Shown here in pieces: positions 9,213-21,088 of a stretch of 64,000 nucleotides of DNA. The first letter of the stretch is position 1, and each line of letters starts with the position of its first letter. The stretch covers positions 26,300,186 to 26,364,185 of the forward strand of contig QVOM02000073.1 in assembly GCA_003586115.2 (NCBI GenBank). The letters run 5' to 3'. A program made the position numbers and the translations under genes. This DNA comes from Salvator merianae. Taxonomy: Eukaryota > Chordata > Lepidosauria > Squamata > Teiidae. The notes beneath the pieces were generated by a model. That model made no database searches and was not told the origin of the DNA. It saw only the letters and a program-made list of their open reading frames with translations.

Positions 9213-11710
9213 TAGAGGAACTTCAGTTACCACTATTAATGACAATGAATAGTATACTGGACAGTGGAAAGCTGGGAAAAAGCATTTATAACTTTAATTC
9301 CAAAAGAAGGTCAGGATTTGACGTTGCCAAAAAATTACAAACCAATATCACTATTGAATAATGATTATAAAGTTTTTGCAAGTATAATGGCAACAAGGTT
9401 GAAATATGTGCTACAAGAATTTATTCATCAAGACCAAGCAGGATTTCTCCCCAAAAGACAAATGAAGGACAATATAAGAACTATAATTGATGTTATAGAA
9501 TATTTAGAGTCTCATAATGAAGTACAAGCAGCACTAATCTTTCTAGATGCAGAAAAAGCCTTTGACAATCTGAATTGGAACTTTATGTTTAATCTCCTAG
9601 ACAGGATGAATTTTGGAGAGAACTTTACAAAATGGATTAGAGCAATATATGCAATGCAGTCAGTTCAACTTACAATAAATGGAGAAGTCTCACAAAACTT
9701 TCCAATACAAAAAGGTACAAGACAAGGATGTCCACTCTCTCCACTTCTATTTATATTGGTATTAGAGGTAATGAATAGAGCTTTAAGGCAAGAGACAAAC
9801 ATTGAAGGTCTGAAGATTAAAAAAGAAGAATATAGATTAAGAGCATTTGCAGATGATATAGTGATTATTTTGAAAGATCCAAACGAATCAATAGAAACAG
9901 TCAAACTTCTGATAGAGATGTTTGGGCAAATGGCAGGATTGAAAATCCATGAGAAAAAGACTAAAATACTGGCAAAAAATATGAGAAAGAAAGAACAAGA
10001 AGATCTTGGAAGAAAATTTGACTTTGACATAGAAAAGAAAGTTAAATATTTAGGTGTACGGCTGACTAAACAAAATTGGGCTTTGTATCAGAACAATTAT
10101 GTAAAGCTTTGGTCTCAAATTAAGCAAGACTTGGAAAGATGGTCCAAATTGAAATTATTGTTATTGGGTAGAATTTCAGTCTTAAAAATGAATGTTCTGC
10201 CAAGAATGATGTTTTTGCTTCAATCTATACCGGTAATAATTAAGGAAGAGGTATTTAAACAGTGGCAAAAGGACTTGACAAGATTTATATGGCAAGGTAA
10301 AAAGCCAAGAATATGTTTCAAATTGATGCAAGATGTAAAAGAAAGAGGAGGATGGGGTCTACCAAACTTAAAATTATATTACGCTGCCTGTTGTTTAAAC
10401 TGGACTGCTAAATGGTTTTGGCTAAGAGATAAAAGATTGTTGCAATTGGAAGGTTTTGATTTAAGATATGGTTGGCACGGTTACTTATGGTATGATAAGG
10501 TAAAGGTAAATGCTGCATTTAAGAATCATTATGTAAGACATGCGTTATGGATAATTTGGAGTAAATATAAAAGTAAACTGTACCCTAAAATACCATTGTG
10601 GGTTTCATCTCATGAAGGTTTGTTTAAAGAATTTGGAAGAAGAGAAAAATGGATCAAATATGAAGAGGTGTTGAGTAAAAATAATGAAACAGATGAATTT
10701 TTCTTGAAAACAAGAGAACAGTTAAACCAGGAGGGGTTAGAGGTACAATGGCTAATGTATGCTCAATTGATGAATGTTTTTAAAGATGATAAAAGAAGGA
10801 TGAATTTTGAATTAGAAAGACAGAAATGGGAAGAAGAATTGGAAAAAGAAGAAAGGGGGATTATAGGGGTACTGTATGATTTCCTTCTGAAAATAGAATT
10901 AGAACAAGAGCAAGTCAAAGAATGTATGGTAAAATGGGCACAAAATTTTGGCTATAATATTTCAATGGATCAATGGGAAAACTGTGGACCACAGATATGA
11001 AATTGACTGTATGTAATATGTTGAAAGAGAATATATATAAGATGATGTATCGATGGTAACTAACACCTTCCATAATTTCAAAAATGTATCAAGGCATGTC
11101 AAGTAAATGTTGGAAATGTAAGAAGCATGAGGGTACTTTCTATCATATGTGGTGGACTTGTGTAAAAACCAAAAAGTTTTGGGTTCAAATTTGCATAGTT
11201 ATGCAGAAAATCTTAAAGATGGACAATCCTTTTAGACCAGAATTGTTCCTATTGGGGATAGTGGAAAATAATGTTGAAGGTGTCAATGTGTTATTGCAAA
11301 ATATGGTAACTGCTGCCAGAATTGTATATGCTCAGAAGTGGAAAGGGGAGATAATACCAACGGTGGGGGATTGGTTAGTTAAAATGATGGAGCTAGCCGA
11401 GATGGACAAACTGACAAAACTTTTGAGAAATAAGACAGTTGATAGGTTTTACAGGAACTGGAAACCCTTTATTGACTTTCTGCAAGAGCTGGACAATGGA
11501 CTTGTGATTGCTGGATTTGAAGAGTGAAAAAGAAAGAAGAGTTTCGGTAAAAAAGAAGAAGGAAGGAGAACAGGACGTTGAAGAACATGAAGTTTAGAAG
11601 AAACTGTTAATGAAGGAGGAACTTGATAATCATAGCGATATAAGAATGTTATGTAAACTGTAATTTTATATATTTGAAATACAATAATAAAAAAATATGG
11701 AAAAAAAAAA
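9213..11710 (+). mobile_element. L1 LINE, 5'-truncated, with 13-bp TSD
   Basis: Contains the reverse transcriptase and C-terminal parts of L1 ORF2, a short 3' UTR, and an A-rich tail ending at 11710. The target duplication TATCTACACAAGC is exact at 9200-9212 and 11711-11723. The 5' UTR, ORF1 and ORF2 endonuclease are missing, which is usual for truncated target-primed insertion. It lies in the family H repeat, so it is younger than that copy. Confidence 0.95.
9216..11527 (+). pseudogene. L1 ORF2 fragment: reverse transcriptase and Cys-rich C-terminus, broken
   Basis: L1 ORF2p carries out target-primed reverse transcription. The long frame (9264-11000, 578 codons if read from a GTG) shows LDAEKAFD near residue 94, GTRQGCPLSPLLF near 151, and the catalytic FADD near 195 (bases 9846-9857). 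A second frame (11084-11527, 147 codons) carries the Cys-rich motif CWKC with FYHMWWTC about ten residues later. The frame is broken in at least three places: a shift near 9262, where the upstream segment LLMTMNSILDSGKL is in another frame; a shift near 10985; and a TAA near 11057 between the two frames. The endonuclease is absent. The copy cannot make a full protein, but its motifs are well preserved, suggesting a moderately young insertion. Confidence 0.95.
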
Positions 11711-12540
11711 TATCTACACAAGCAGAACTTTAAAACTATGTGTACCACACAATTAAGCTTTTTAAAGGGCTGATGGCGATTTCTGCACCCTTGCAAGTGC
11801 ACTTTTGTGCAATTGCGCAATTTAAAAGTAGTGCAAAAGCAGGGAGAGGTCCATGACGAAGGTGAAATGTGGTGAGGGAACGTGGGGGGGGGGCTCTATT
11901 GATAGTGGAGTTCATCACCAGCAAATGGACTCTTCCTTATCTCCCCCCGAGACATCCACAGCGGCATGTATCCCCACTGTGTAGCTGTGTGCTGCTGATG
12001 GCAAAACTCATCTTGAGTGGGTTCTTTGTTGGGGCAGGAGGACTGCAACACCAAACAGGCGCAGTTTATTTTTTAGTTTAAAGAGCAGACAGAAGTGGAG
12101 GAAGCCTTTAAGTTCTTCCTGGCAGTGTCGAATGGGAGATAAAGAAAGAGAAAGGACCACTTAGCGAAGTAAAAAGGAGGGTGTTTTTTTTTCTCCCTGG
12201 CAGTGACGGAAGGGGGGATAATGGAGGCAGAAGAAACTACTGCGCTTCCTGCCCACCCACAAAGTCTGTCATTGGATGGCACAAAATGGGGATCCCTCTC
12301 TCTGCACTCCCCCAAAAAAGTATGGTCCCTCCCAAATAGTCTCCTTCCTCGTTCCCACATCGCAAAGTAAAGAGTGCTAGCGATGTGAAACGGCTTGAGA
12401 ACTCATTAAATCCGAATACAAAGTAGTCCGGATTTCCCCAATTTAGTCCAGAAAAACTACGGAATGGCAAGATCATGTCGGGCCAGCAGGAACTGAAGAC
12501 AGCCTGTAAACTGATTAAATGCCATGTCGGAACGCGGCCT

Positions 12541-12874
12541 TAGAGATGTGCTTGGCTTGATTGGTTCACAGCAAACCAGCTCATTTGTGAATGTTCACAT
12601 TAAATCAAACTTTTGGCTCTTTGAATATCCAAAAAAATGATTGAACTGAACCAGTTCCTAGCTTGCGAACATGAACTATTTGATCAAGCAATTCACATTC
12701 ACTGTAGTCTTATCCTTGAAAAGGGCTTTTTTTCGAAAGAATTTTTTTTTCTTGTTTTTGAACCAGTTTGAAATCAAATGGGAATAACAATTCGATTAGC
12801 TGGTTTATGTTGAACCAAACAAATGGGTATTCGGTTCAATGGCAAAGCAAACACACATATAAGTTCATCTCTAA
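12541..12874. mobile_element. Diverged hAT-type MITE (TAGRGRTGTGC family)
   Basis: Starts TAGAGATGTGCTTGG and ends in the inverted AGTTCATCTCTA. AT-rich interior with repeated GAACC/GGTTC motifs. It resembles the elements at 28726-29059 and 48002-48751. No exact 8-bp duplication was found, and the left end abuts the family H repeat, so the boundary is uncertain. Confidence 0.5.
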
Positions 12875-15800
12875 TCCTTGTTTTTATGGGTTCTTGTGGA
12901 GCAGAAACAAGTCTGAAGAGTGGTAGAATGTACTTTATCACCTTCAAATGCATGGCAGTAACGGACAGTTTGTTTTTCTGTCACTGCCTCTTCGTTTGGG
13001 TTTTGCTGAGCATTCTTGTTTTGATCCATCCATCTCATAAACTCTTTTAACCACTCACAGGAATGGTACTATTCAAATAAAGCATACTATGGACAACCCC
13101 ACGCTGACTGGTATAGCAAACCAGCCAGCATACTAGAAGCCTCCTTTAGACTGCACTACCGTGTAGAAGGGAAGCTCCTAGTACACTTGATGGTCTGGTA
13201 TACCAGCCAGTTTGGAATTGCCCTATGGTGAGGATTTTTTAAAATGTGCTTTAAGAATACTGTATGTAATTTACCTTTCATTGTGACCTGCCCTGGGACC
13301 TTTTGGTGAAGGGGGGGATGAAAATTGCAATATAAATAAAGAAATTTCAGACTGACAATTGGGTAGCATATTTTGCAAGTCACTCTTCAACAGCCCTTGT
13401 TACTTATTTTTGTTAAGGCATTTATTTAAAAGATGTATAGCACACTGTTTGCCAGTACTGTCCCTGGAACAAGGTACAATATAGAGGAAATTATTGACAA
13501 CAATAAACAATCGATAAAAATCCCAGTTCTGAATTCTCAGTACTGCAGTAAACAGAGGCACCAAAAAGAAGCTGAAAACAAAGCAGAAGACTAAGGATCT
13601 GCACAGATGGTTCTTGGCAGCAATCTGGCTACAGCAATTCTTGAAATCCAAGTAATGAGGAGTGTTTCACAGGTAGAGTTCTTCAAAGTGGTGATGTAGT
13701 GTTCACCAGCTTGCCTCCATCTCCAGCTGTGAACATTGCAGCCAAAAAACTTTTGTTCTCCAGGTCAGGGATGTTTATTCAAAGATTGCATATGGCTCTG
13801 GAAATGGCCCGTTTCCTGTGTCTGAAGACACATGGCTGCCTGCAGTGCTTTGGAAAGTGGACCAGGAAGGTCTGCATGGATGGCAGCACTGTTGGAAGAG
13901 CGAATTAAGCACTGTCAGAGTGCTTACTCCCACTTGTTGCTTATAGTGCAATGGTGCTATGCAGATATTGCTTAAATGGCTTGCATTAATAGATAAAATC
14001 TTGACCACATGTTTTGCTTTCATTTGCAGCCAAATGGAGCCTAGTATATGAAGAACATAGCAATACAAAGATAAAACAAAGATAACTATATTTTTTAAAA
14101 GCAAACTTCAGATAATTACCTCTTCCAATTCTGATGTGTGTCTGTAAAGAAGTGTTGGTTGCCATCAAGGAAAAGTCTTTATCATTCATTGACATTGCAG
14201 TATTGCAGTTTGACTGGGAAGTTTAAGATGTGACTATTCCTGTGTTATTTTGTAGACTGAACCTATCTCTGGTCATAAGAGATATTTGAAATCACATTTA
14301 AAATCACTGATCCATGTTCTTTGTACCTGGAAAGGGAGCTTTCTTTAATGTGTATGCTATTCAGAGTTATGAGGTCAGGCCCACTCTTTTTTTTCTTATG
14401 GACTATCAATCTCAGTCTTTTGTAAAAGTAGGGAAGGGAGACCCACAAACAAGCATTTTTGTTTGCTAGTGGCAAGTTCTCTTCCCCCTTTTTTCGCAGT
14501 TCTTTCTTGTTGCAGGTGTAGGGCTTCAGAGAAGATAGAAGTGTGTGCGTGAAAGAGAATGTCCAGCTTTATATTCAGAGGAAGTTGCTGGCTTTTTTGG
14601 TGATAAACCCTCCACTAATGCAGTGTTGTGCATCTCTCCACTTTGCAATCAAAATCTGTGTAACTTTGCGACTGAACCTACTAGGGAATATGTGATTGTA
14701 GGGAAGTGAATGGGAGAAATAATATTTATGTTTGAGTGCAAGGCAGCAAACCTCATTCTCAGCAAGAAAATTGCTGCTGACAGTGCTGGAGTAGCCATGT
14801 TTGTATGTGAGAGGAGAAATAATGCCAGTGAACCCCACAAATCCATACACATGTAAAATATTAGAATGGAGGAAGGGTGAGGAAGGGACTAGATGCAAGC
14901 AAAAGTAGCAGCAAAGAATGTTTTTGTGCATGTGCTAAACCTGCACTATAGCATGGGGGCAACTGGCTGCAGCATGGATGACTTATGGAACAGGGAATCT
15001 TGTTCCCTGATTAAAGAATCAAACTCCCTCACAGCTTCACACTCTTTCCTCATTAAAAAGTGCAAGGAGCAAGAAGGAAGGCACAAACTATAAATGCTGC
15101 AGTTGGAAAAGAGGAAAAGCAACGTGTGTGTTTGCATGTGAAACAGCACACTAAGAGTGCTGAAGTTGCTGGGTGAGATCTTGATTAACACTAAAGGTAT
15201 AGCAGTAAGGAACTGCTATGCAGGCAGTCAAATTTGTGTCATAACTTCGATTTTAAGTATGACTGAGCAGGATACAATCAAAAGAGCATTCCTTCTTTTC
15301 CAAGGAAAATGGCATTATTTTCTCCATCACACATGCACAGCACTACTGCCTGGTGCATGCATAGAGACACACATGTATACACTTAGACTAAAAGGAAGCA
15401 ATCCAAATGTGCTTGCTCCCAACACCTAGCCAGAATTCCTGAAGCAGAACATTGAAAAGCCTTCCTTGCAGGTCATGGGACTATCTCATATTTGAAGCAG
15501 ATATGAAAGCCTGTGGGAAGCTTCTCTCTCCCATTCCCTCCCCACACAGATTTCAAGTCCTGAATGAGAGATCAACCCCTGCCTCCCTCCCTTTCTCTTG
15601 CCTTCCTTGGATGAGTGAGAGGCAATGAAAAGAACACAGCTGGTGACTGACAGATGGAACTAACAATCAAGCTGTATAGCACAGAGGAGCTGGGAACGAT
15701 GGGTAGGTGGGAATGAGCTAGGCTATCATTATTGGCTTCAGAATGAAAGCACAAACTGTGTGCTCAGAAAACTGTGCACTAGTCTCTCCGTTTGTGAACA

Positions 15801-16265
15801 CTGTGGAAGTGGACCAGACTTTGCTTCTGGTTTAAAGAGTATAATAGCCATGTGTGCAGTGAAACCTAAAGAAAGAACAGGGTAGAAGATATGGTGACTT
15901 AGAATTTATTTAAATGAGAGGGAGTCAACAGATTAGAGCTGCTTCTGGGCACACTACAAATATGTATTTTCTGAAGTGGTGTGATCTGGAATGGCACCAT
16001 TTCCACACTGAAAATGCTCATTTTCAGACAGCTTTAAACTGCTACATTTGTTTTGTTCTTAATGAAGAATTAGGTACAGAGGTAGTAGGAAATGATGTTT
16101 TTCTGTAGCTCATAACCTCTCCATTCTTCCTTTTCCTTCTTCATTTTCGGACATATTGACTTTTTTATATAAAACTTTAGGCACACATATCTGTAACTGC
16201 TGCATGAGAAAAAAAAAAAAAGTTTACTTCTCTCTCTAGCCCTCTTATTTCTTCCATTACTGAAT
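12875..16265. other. Mostly unassigned, with an L2-type 3' tail
   Basis: Around 13268-13345 the phrase GTGACCTGCCCTGGGACCTT followed by a GGGGGGATG and AATATAAATAAA tail matches the 3' ends of L2-clade LINEs in reptiles. The rest, including 13400-16265, shows no gene or repeat I can name. Confidence 0.5.
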
Positions 16266-16267
16266 GA

Positions 16268-16395
16268 CGTAATAAGAGGAGCCCTGCTGGATAAGGCCAC
16301 AGCCCTTTTAATCCAGCATACTGTCTCATACAGTAGTCCACCAATTGCTTCTTGACATCTCAAGCAAAGACGTTGGCAATACCTTCCCCTGCCTT
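16268..16395 (-). mobile_element. CR1-clade LINE 3' fragment
   Basis: The segment with AGGAGCCCTGCTGGATAAGG, AATCCAGCATACTGTCTC and CCACCAATTGCTTCT matches the 3' UTR block at 24920-25010 in the longer CR1-like copy. It lies in the same orientation, so the element reads on the minus strand. Confidence 0.75.
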
Positions 16396-16455
16396 TATGG
16401 TAATATAAGCATCTCTTTTAAAATAACAAACTAGTTGTACCACAACAGCTACTCT

Positions 16456-17634
16456 TGAGCTGCGGTCCAACCGTAAATTTAATCTGTATCAGAAGAGTAC
16501 GAGGACTGAATTCATCTTCTGATCATTCCCACATTTGCATTTTAACACAGACTCAGTTCAGACTTTCTTATTCTCACACTGATGTTTCCTGTGCTTGGCA
16601 CAGGAAACCCTATCTTTTCTGCCTCCACCCCTTGCCAAATTCCCCTCCCTGTGCAGTCAGTGATTGGCTGTCATCCCAACATTCAAATCTTGACTTCACA
16701 GGAGTGGGCAAGTCAAGTTCCACCCTCTGTATGTCCCTGCTGCTGCCTCAGAACATGGATTCACTTGGTGGTGTTACTCATTCACCATTTGCTCCTTCTC
16801 CCCCTCCAGTCTGTATCTATAGAAGCAGAACTTTAATGCTACATGTACTGCACAATTAAGCTTCTTAAAGAGCAGATGGCGATTTCTGCTTCATTGCAAC
16901 TGTGCTTTTGCGCAATTGCGCAATTTAAATGTAGTGCAAAAACAGAGAGAGGTCGGTGAAGAGAGGGAAATGTGTTTCTGGGGAAAAGTGGGGGGGCTCT
17001 ATTATCGTGACAGGGTAATTAATGGCCAGCAAATGGACTCTGCCTCACCTCCCTCTGAGACATCTACAGTGGCATGTGTCCCACTATGTATATGTGATAC
17101 TGAGTGGGTTCTTTGTTGGGGCAAGTGGACTGCACCCCCAAACAAGGGCAGTGTGTTTTTCAGTTTAATCAGCAGACAGAAGTGGAGGAAGCCTTTAATT
17201 TCTTCCTGGCAGTATTGAATGGGGGATCAAGGAAGAGAATGGACCACAGTTTAGCAAAGTAAAATGAAGGACAGCTTTCTTTTCTCCTGGCAGCGAGGGA
17301 AGGGGGGATAATGGAGGCGGAAGGAACTACGGTGACTCCTGACCATCCACAAAGTCTGTCATTGGACAGCAGGAAATGGGAAGCCCTCCCTCTGCACACA
17401 CCCCAAAAGTACGGTCCCTCCCAAAGAGTCTCCTTCCCTGTTCCCACATCACAAAGTAAAGTGTGCTAGCGATTTGGAATGGCTTGAGAACTCATTAAAT
17501 CCGAATACAAAGTAGTCCAAATTTTGCCAATTTAGTCCAGAAAAACTATGGAAAGGCAAGATCATGTCGGGGTAGCAGGAACTGAAGATGCCCTGTAAAC
17601 TGATTAAATGCCATGTCAGAACACGGCCTTAGAG
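16456..17634. mobile_element. TIR-bounded repeat, family H copy 2 (uninterrupted)
   Basis: Full-length paralogue of the split copy at 8835-12540. At the site where copy 1 holds the L1, this copy reads continuously (TATCTATAGAAGCAGAACTT near 16814). Imperfect terminal inverted repeats match copy 1. The 134-codon frame at 16455-16859 is not preserved in copy 1 and is not a gene candidate. Confidence 0.75.
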
Positions 17635-17637
17635 TTG

Positions 17638-17745
17638 TCATGAAATTCAGGGCATAGTTCCTACACTTCTGAGGTACATCTAGCCACTGTATATATTTAG
17701 ATACCTTTGGCTGAAGGAACAGCTTCCTTTTCCTTTTCAGATATT
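17638..17745 (+). mobile_element. L2-clade LINE 3' scrap
   Basis: Contains ACCTTTGGCTGAAGGAACAG and a T-rich run (ATGTTTTAGTGTTTTTATAT) resembling the end of the L2-like copy at 52757-53190. Short and diverged. Confidence 0.45.
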
Positions 17746-18823
17746 GTTATATGTTTTAGTGTTTTTATATTAGTTTTACTGTAGCTAGGTCTTCAACCTC
17801 TAGATATAGGATGAGACTGAAATACAAATAGATCTGGAAGAGGAATTTTTAGCTTTATCAAGTTATGATAGTTGAAATCCTCTGTTCTACACAACTATTT
17901 AACATATAGGGCTATGGACTTGGATTCCTTATGACAACTCCAGTTATACTGTATGGATTTCTTCCCTTTATTGATTTAATTTATTTATTATTTCCATTTG
18001 TGCACTACAATTCACATGACAAACTACAGATATTCCATGGGGGGACAACACATTCACTCTGCATCAATTAGGGACACTGCAGGGAGCTGATAGAGGACCT
18101 TTGGATGCAGCTCTTCTTCCTCTGCTACCCTCAGGCTAGGTGGCTGTTTTGGTGATTGGGAAGGGAGAGGAGGAGCCATAGCCCACTACAAGAACAATGA
18201 AAAGCAACTTTGTACAAAGTTGCAGCTGGAGGAAGAAAACAAATGCCAATTCTGCTTTGAGACACGGAGAACTGGACAGCAAGGAGTTAAACCAATGTTT
18301 TGAAAGTACCTGACTTCCTTTCTGCCTTAGCTTCCCATTTTGTTTCCAGAGGATGATGATAGACTGAACAATAACTGAGCTTTGCATAACTCATGGTCAA
18401 TATCCCATAGCAATCCATGCCAGTGCATACATCTCGCTAAATAGGAAAACCAATATTTTGGTTCAGTAGTTGATTACTTATCTGGCATTGCCTATTCACA
18501 CTCTCTGAAGCCCATGCTGTTCATTTGCCAGATGAGTAGTGGATGCTGGATTCCTGACTCAGACATTACCTCTTAAAATAAACCGTAAGCAGTATGTCAG
18601 AAAGTCCTTATTTGTTTTATTTTCCCTCTTCTACTGAAAGTACTGACAGGGTGAACAGCAAAATCATAAAAACTCAGAATAAAAACATACAGTAAAATAA
18701 GTGACAACTCATGGAGTGTCACCATATATGCAGGGCAAGTCTCCAGCTGGAAGTTTCCCTTCCATTTTTCTAATCTGCAACAGATCAAACCCTGTTCATT
18801 AAGCTCAAAGAGAAGTTTCCAAA
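17746..18823. other. Unassigned stretch
   Basis: No recognised gene or repeat. Confidence 0.4.
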
Positions 18824-19044
18824 GGTTATGATCAGACCCAGAAAAAAAAAAAAAAAAAAATCTCTGTAGCATCTTATTGAAGCCCTTAAGGTGGGATTGT
18901 TCACACACCAGCCTGCCCCTCTCCCCTCTCATGAACATTCTGTGCTAGAAAAGGTGGATTGGAGAAGGTCGGGGCCACGAGAGCCACACACAGTCTCTCT
19001 GAGATGCCTCTGAGGTAGCCCTTTTGTCATATCTGATCACAGCC
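18824..19044. mobile_element. Short TIR element, family D copy 1
   Basis: Ends GGTTATGATCAGA and, reverse-complemented, GGCTGTGATCAGA. The body (TGGGATTGTTCACACACC, GCCTGCCCCTC, GCTAGAAAAGGTGGATT) is found in inverted orientation at 48906-49101. A run of 19 A lies at 18842-18860. Confidence 0.6.
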
Positions 19045-19251
19045 AACATTTTGTCCACTCCTGCCACTCTTGCAGACTGCTGCTGCAGGTACAGTGAACA
19101 ACCAATTTCCAAACGCAGTCGTGAAGAATATATAACACATACAACACTTAAAAGGTAAAATGAGTTTCATATCATATTATATACTCTTTTTTTACAAATG
19201 GACACACTGGATCTAAGTATTATGCATTTGAAGACCGTTACATCCAGAAGA

Positions 19252-19440
19252 ATGGCTGTGACTCAGTGGCAGAACAATTGCTGTGAAAGCAGAAGGTTGC
19301 AGGTTTGATGCCTATCATCTCTCCAGAAGATGATCATGGCAAACCACTTTGTATTTGTTCAAAATCTCCATAGATGTGTTCATTCAGGCACCAGGAGTTG
19401 GCCCTGACTCAGTAGTGGCAAACAATAACAACAAATACTA
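19252..19440 (+). mobile_element. tRNA-derived SINE with ACAACAA tail
   Basis: A-box-like TGACTCAGTGG at about 19261 and B-box-like GGTTTGATGCC at about 19300, spaced as in a tRNA-type RNA polymerase III promoter. The body then ends in CCCTGACTCAGTAGTGGCAA and AACAATAACAACAA. This structure is typical of squamate SINEs mobilised by RTE/BovB-type LINEs. Confidence 0.7.
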
Positions 19441-19972
19441 GAAGCACAAATGTAGCATTCACTTCCCTTGTGTAGACCTACATAGCACAATTAAAGCTTT
19501 TCAGGGGTCCAAAAAACACTTTCTGTTTGTGTGTCATTTGATTTCTGGGTCAGTATGGGCATCTTTGACACAGATACCTCCCCTCAATAGCAGGAAGTTG
19601 ATTGCATTTCCTAACAGAGGTGGAAATCATGAGGGACCATCTGTACTTATCTCATGTAAGAGAAAGTGTGACATCCCATTTTAGGGAAGAATGAGCAATT
19701 ATAGCCTATAACAGCTAGCTACTCATACATGTTACATACCAACTATCTCTGTTGACAGCATGCTCAGTCTCCAAGGAATAGAAAGTTATTCTTGGAGCTC
19801 CAAGTTAGCTATTGTGACACTTTTTTTCACCTATTCCATACTCCACATTACTATTGAGCATCCTTGACTGATATCAAATTTGTCACAACTGTTTTGGAGG
19901 AAACCACAGGAAAAAACAGGAAGAAAAAGCTATCAAGTGGTACATATATATCCTCACAAAGATGTCCATCAC
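19441..19972. other. Unassigned stretch
   Basis: Nothing recognisable. Confidence 0.4.
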
Positions 19973-19975
19973 AGT

Positions 19976-20384
19976 GAGCCTGATTGCACTTTGGCCTAGC
20001 AAGCATCAAGAATGCTTGCTAGTCAAGTACATTCACAACTTGCAGAGGCCTAAGAGGCCAGGAGTTTGCTATAGCGGCTCTCAATCACACATACCTGTGG
20101 AGCACTAATTAGTGCTCCACAACCTTACCAGGAGGTGATACTCACCTCCTGCTAAGGTGCATTCACACCTACCTGGTGGTGCAGCATCAAGGCTGGTGTG
20201 ATTCACTGATCATGCAGGCACAATCAGGCCTGATCACATAGGCTCAATTGCACCTGCATGCTGTGCGGCCCTGCTGGTCACCATGGCAGTGGCCCGATGC
20301 TTCCTGGCCACTGCCATCGTGAAGATCAGGCATGGCTACCAGCATTCACACTTCCATTCTATGGTGGAAACTTCTAAAAGGCCC
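19976..20384. mobile_element. Chain-of-hairpins TIR element, family I copy 2, AGT TSD
   Basis: Ends GAGCCTGATTGCACTT and, reverse-complemented, GGGCCTTTTAGAAGTTT, flanked by AGT at 19973-19975 and 20385-20387. Five hairpins with unrelated stems follow one another: 19996-20022 (11-bp arms), 20097-20120 (perfect 24-bp palindrome), 20122-20158, 20211-20260 and 20283-20317 (12-bp arms). Shares blocks in inverted orientation with 4158-4712. No coding capacity. Confidence 0.75.
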
Positions 20385-20391
20385 AGTATGT

Positions 20392-20590
20392 TCAAGGTAG
20401 TTTACAAGGAAATAACAAAGTACAGAGAAATTATTAAATAGAATATGAAACAAAATATACTAATCACATATCAATATATAATGTAGCATAAAGTACATTT
20501 AAATATAAAACTGAAACTAAAAGAACAAGAAAAATTGTGCAGACAACTTGCATAGAAAGCACAGCTGTTCTCCCCTGCACACTGTGTGGC
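20392..20590 (-). mobile_element. Probable L2-type LINE 3' region
   Basis: CAAGGTAGTTTACAAGGAAA followed by an A-rich, low-complexity tract resembles the antisense view of squamate L2 3' ends. No reading frame remains. Confidence 0.35.
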
Positions 20591-20685
20591 AGTTTTCAGG
20601 CCCATTCCTAGGCAACTCTTCTATGCTTAGGTCTTTACTTGTAAGAGACACTTACCTTTTGTGAGTTCCTGGATACCCACCAGAC

Positions 20686-21073
20686 AGGTCCGTTCACACT
20701 CTGCCATCACTGCATTCAGGAATGTCTCCAGCTGTTGCCAGACTCTACTAGCTGGGGACAAAGAAAATGTCATCTTCTGGGTGTGAATACTGAGAATAGG
20801 CTGGGCAACATGGTTGCAGCTGTAGCTGTGCAGTCGTGTGTCACATCTCAGTCACCATGGAAATGGCCAGATGTTGCAATGGACACTGTCATTGCAACTG
20901 GCCTGCCATCTACATTTCAAGTACTGGTGGTCCAGTTTGGGCTGTTACTAGCCCTTGGAGTATAGATGGCCACCTCTATACCTGTTCCCTTCCAGACTGG
21001 AATAGTATAGCTATGGATGATCCCTTCCAGCTTGGTGTAGTATAGCAGGCTGTAAAGTGCAAGCAGGACCTTG
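20686..21073. mobile_element. Hairpin-containing TIR element
   Basis: Left end AGGTCCGTTCACACTCTG is inverted relative to the right end CTGTAAAGTGCAAGCAGGAC. Internal hairpin TGCAATGGACACTGTCATTGCA lies around 20874. No target duplication was seen. It lies immediately next to the family B copy at 21089. The 76-codon frame inside is not recognisable. Confidence 0.45.
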
Positions 21074-21088
21074 GGCAAGGCCAACAGT

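Larger units (their letters stand above)
8835..12540. mobile_element. TIR-bounded non-coding repeat, family H copy 1, split by an L1
   Basis: Two parts, 8835-9212 and 11724-12540, match the continuous copy at 16456-17634 along their whole length. The left end (AGGCTGCTGTCTGACAT) and the reverse complement of the right end (AAGGCCGCGTTCCGACAT) form imperfect terminal inverted repeats. I therefore read it as a non-autonomous DNA transposon of about 1.2 kb. No transposase. The superfamily is unknown, as I found no target duplication. Confidence 0.7.

Noticed and set aside
9665..10030. 121-codon minus-strand frame
   Set aside because: Antisense shadow of the L1 ORF2 reverse transcriptase.
16455..16859. 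134-codon frame
   Set aside because: It lies in repeat family H and is not kept open in the other copy.
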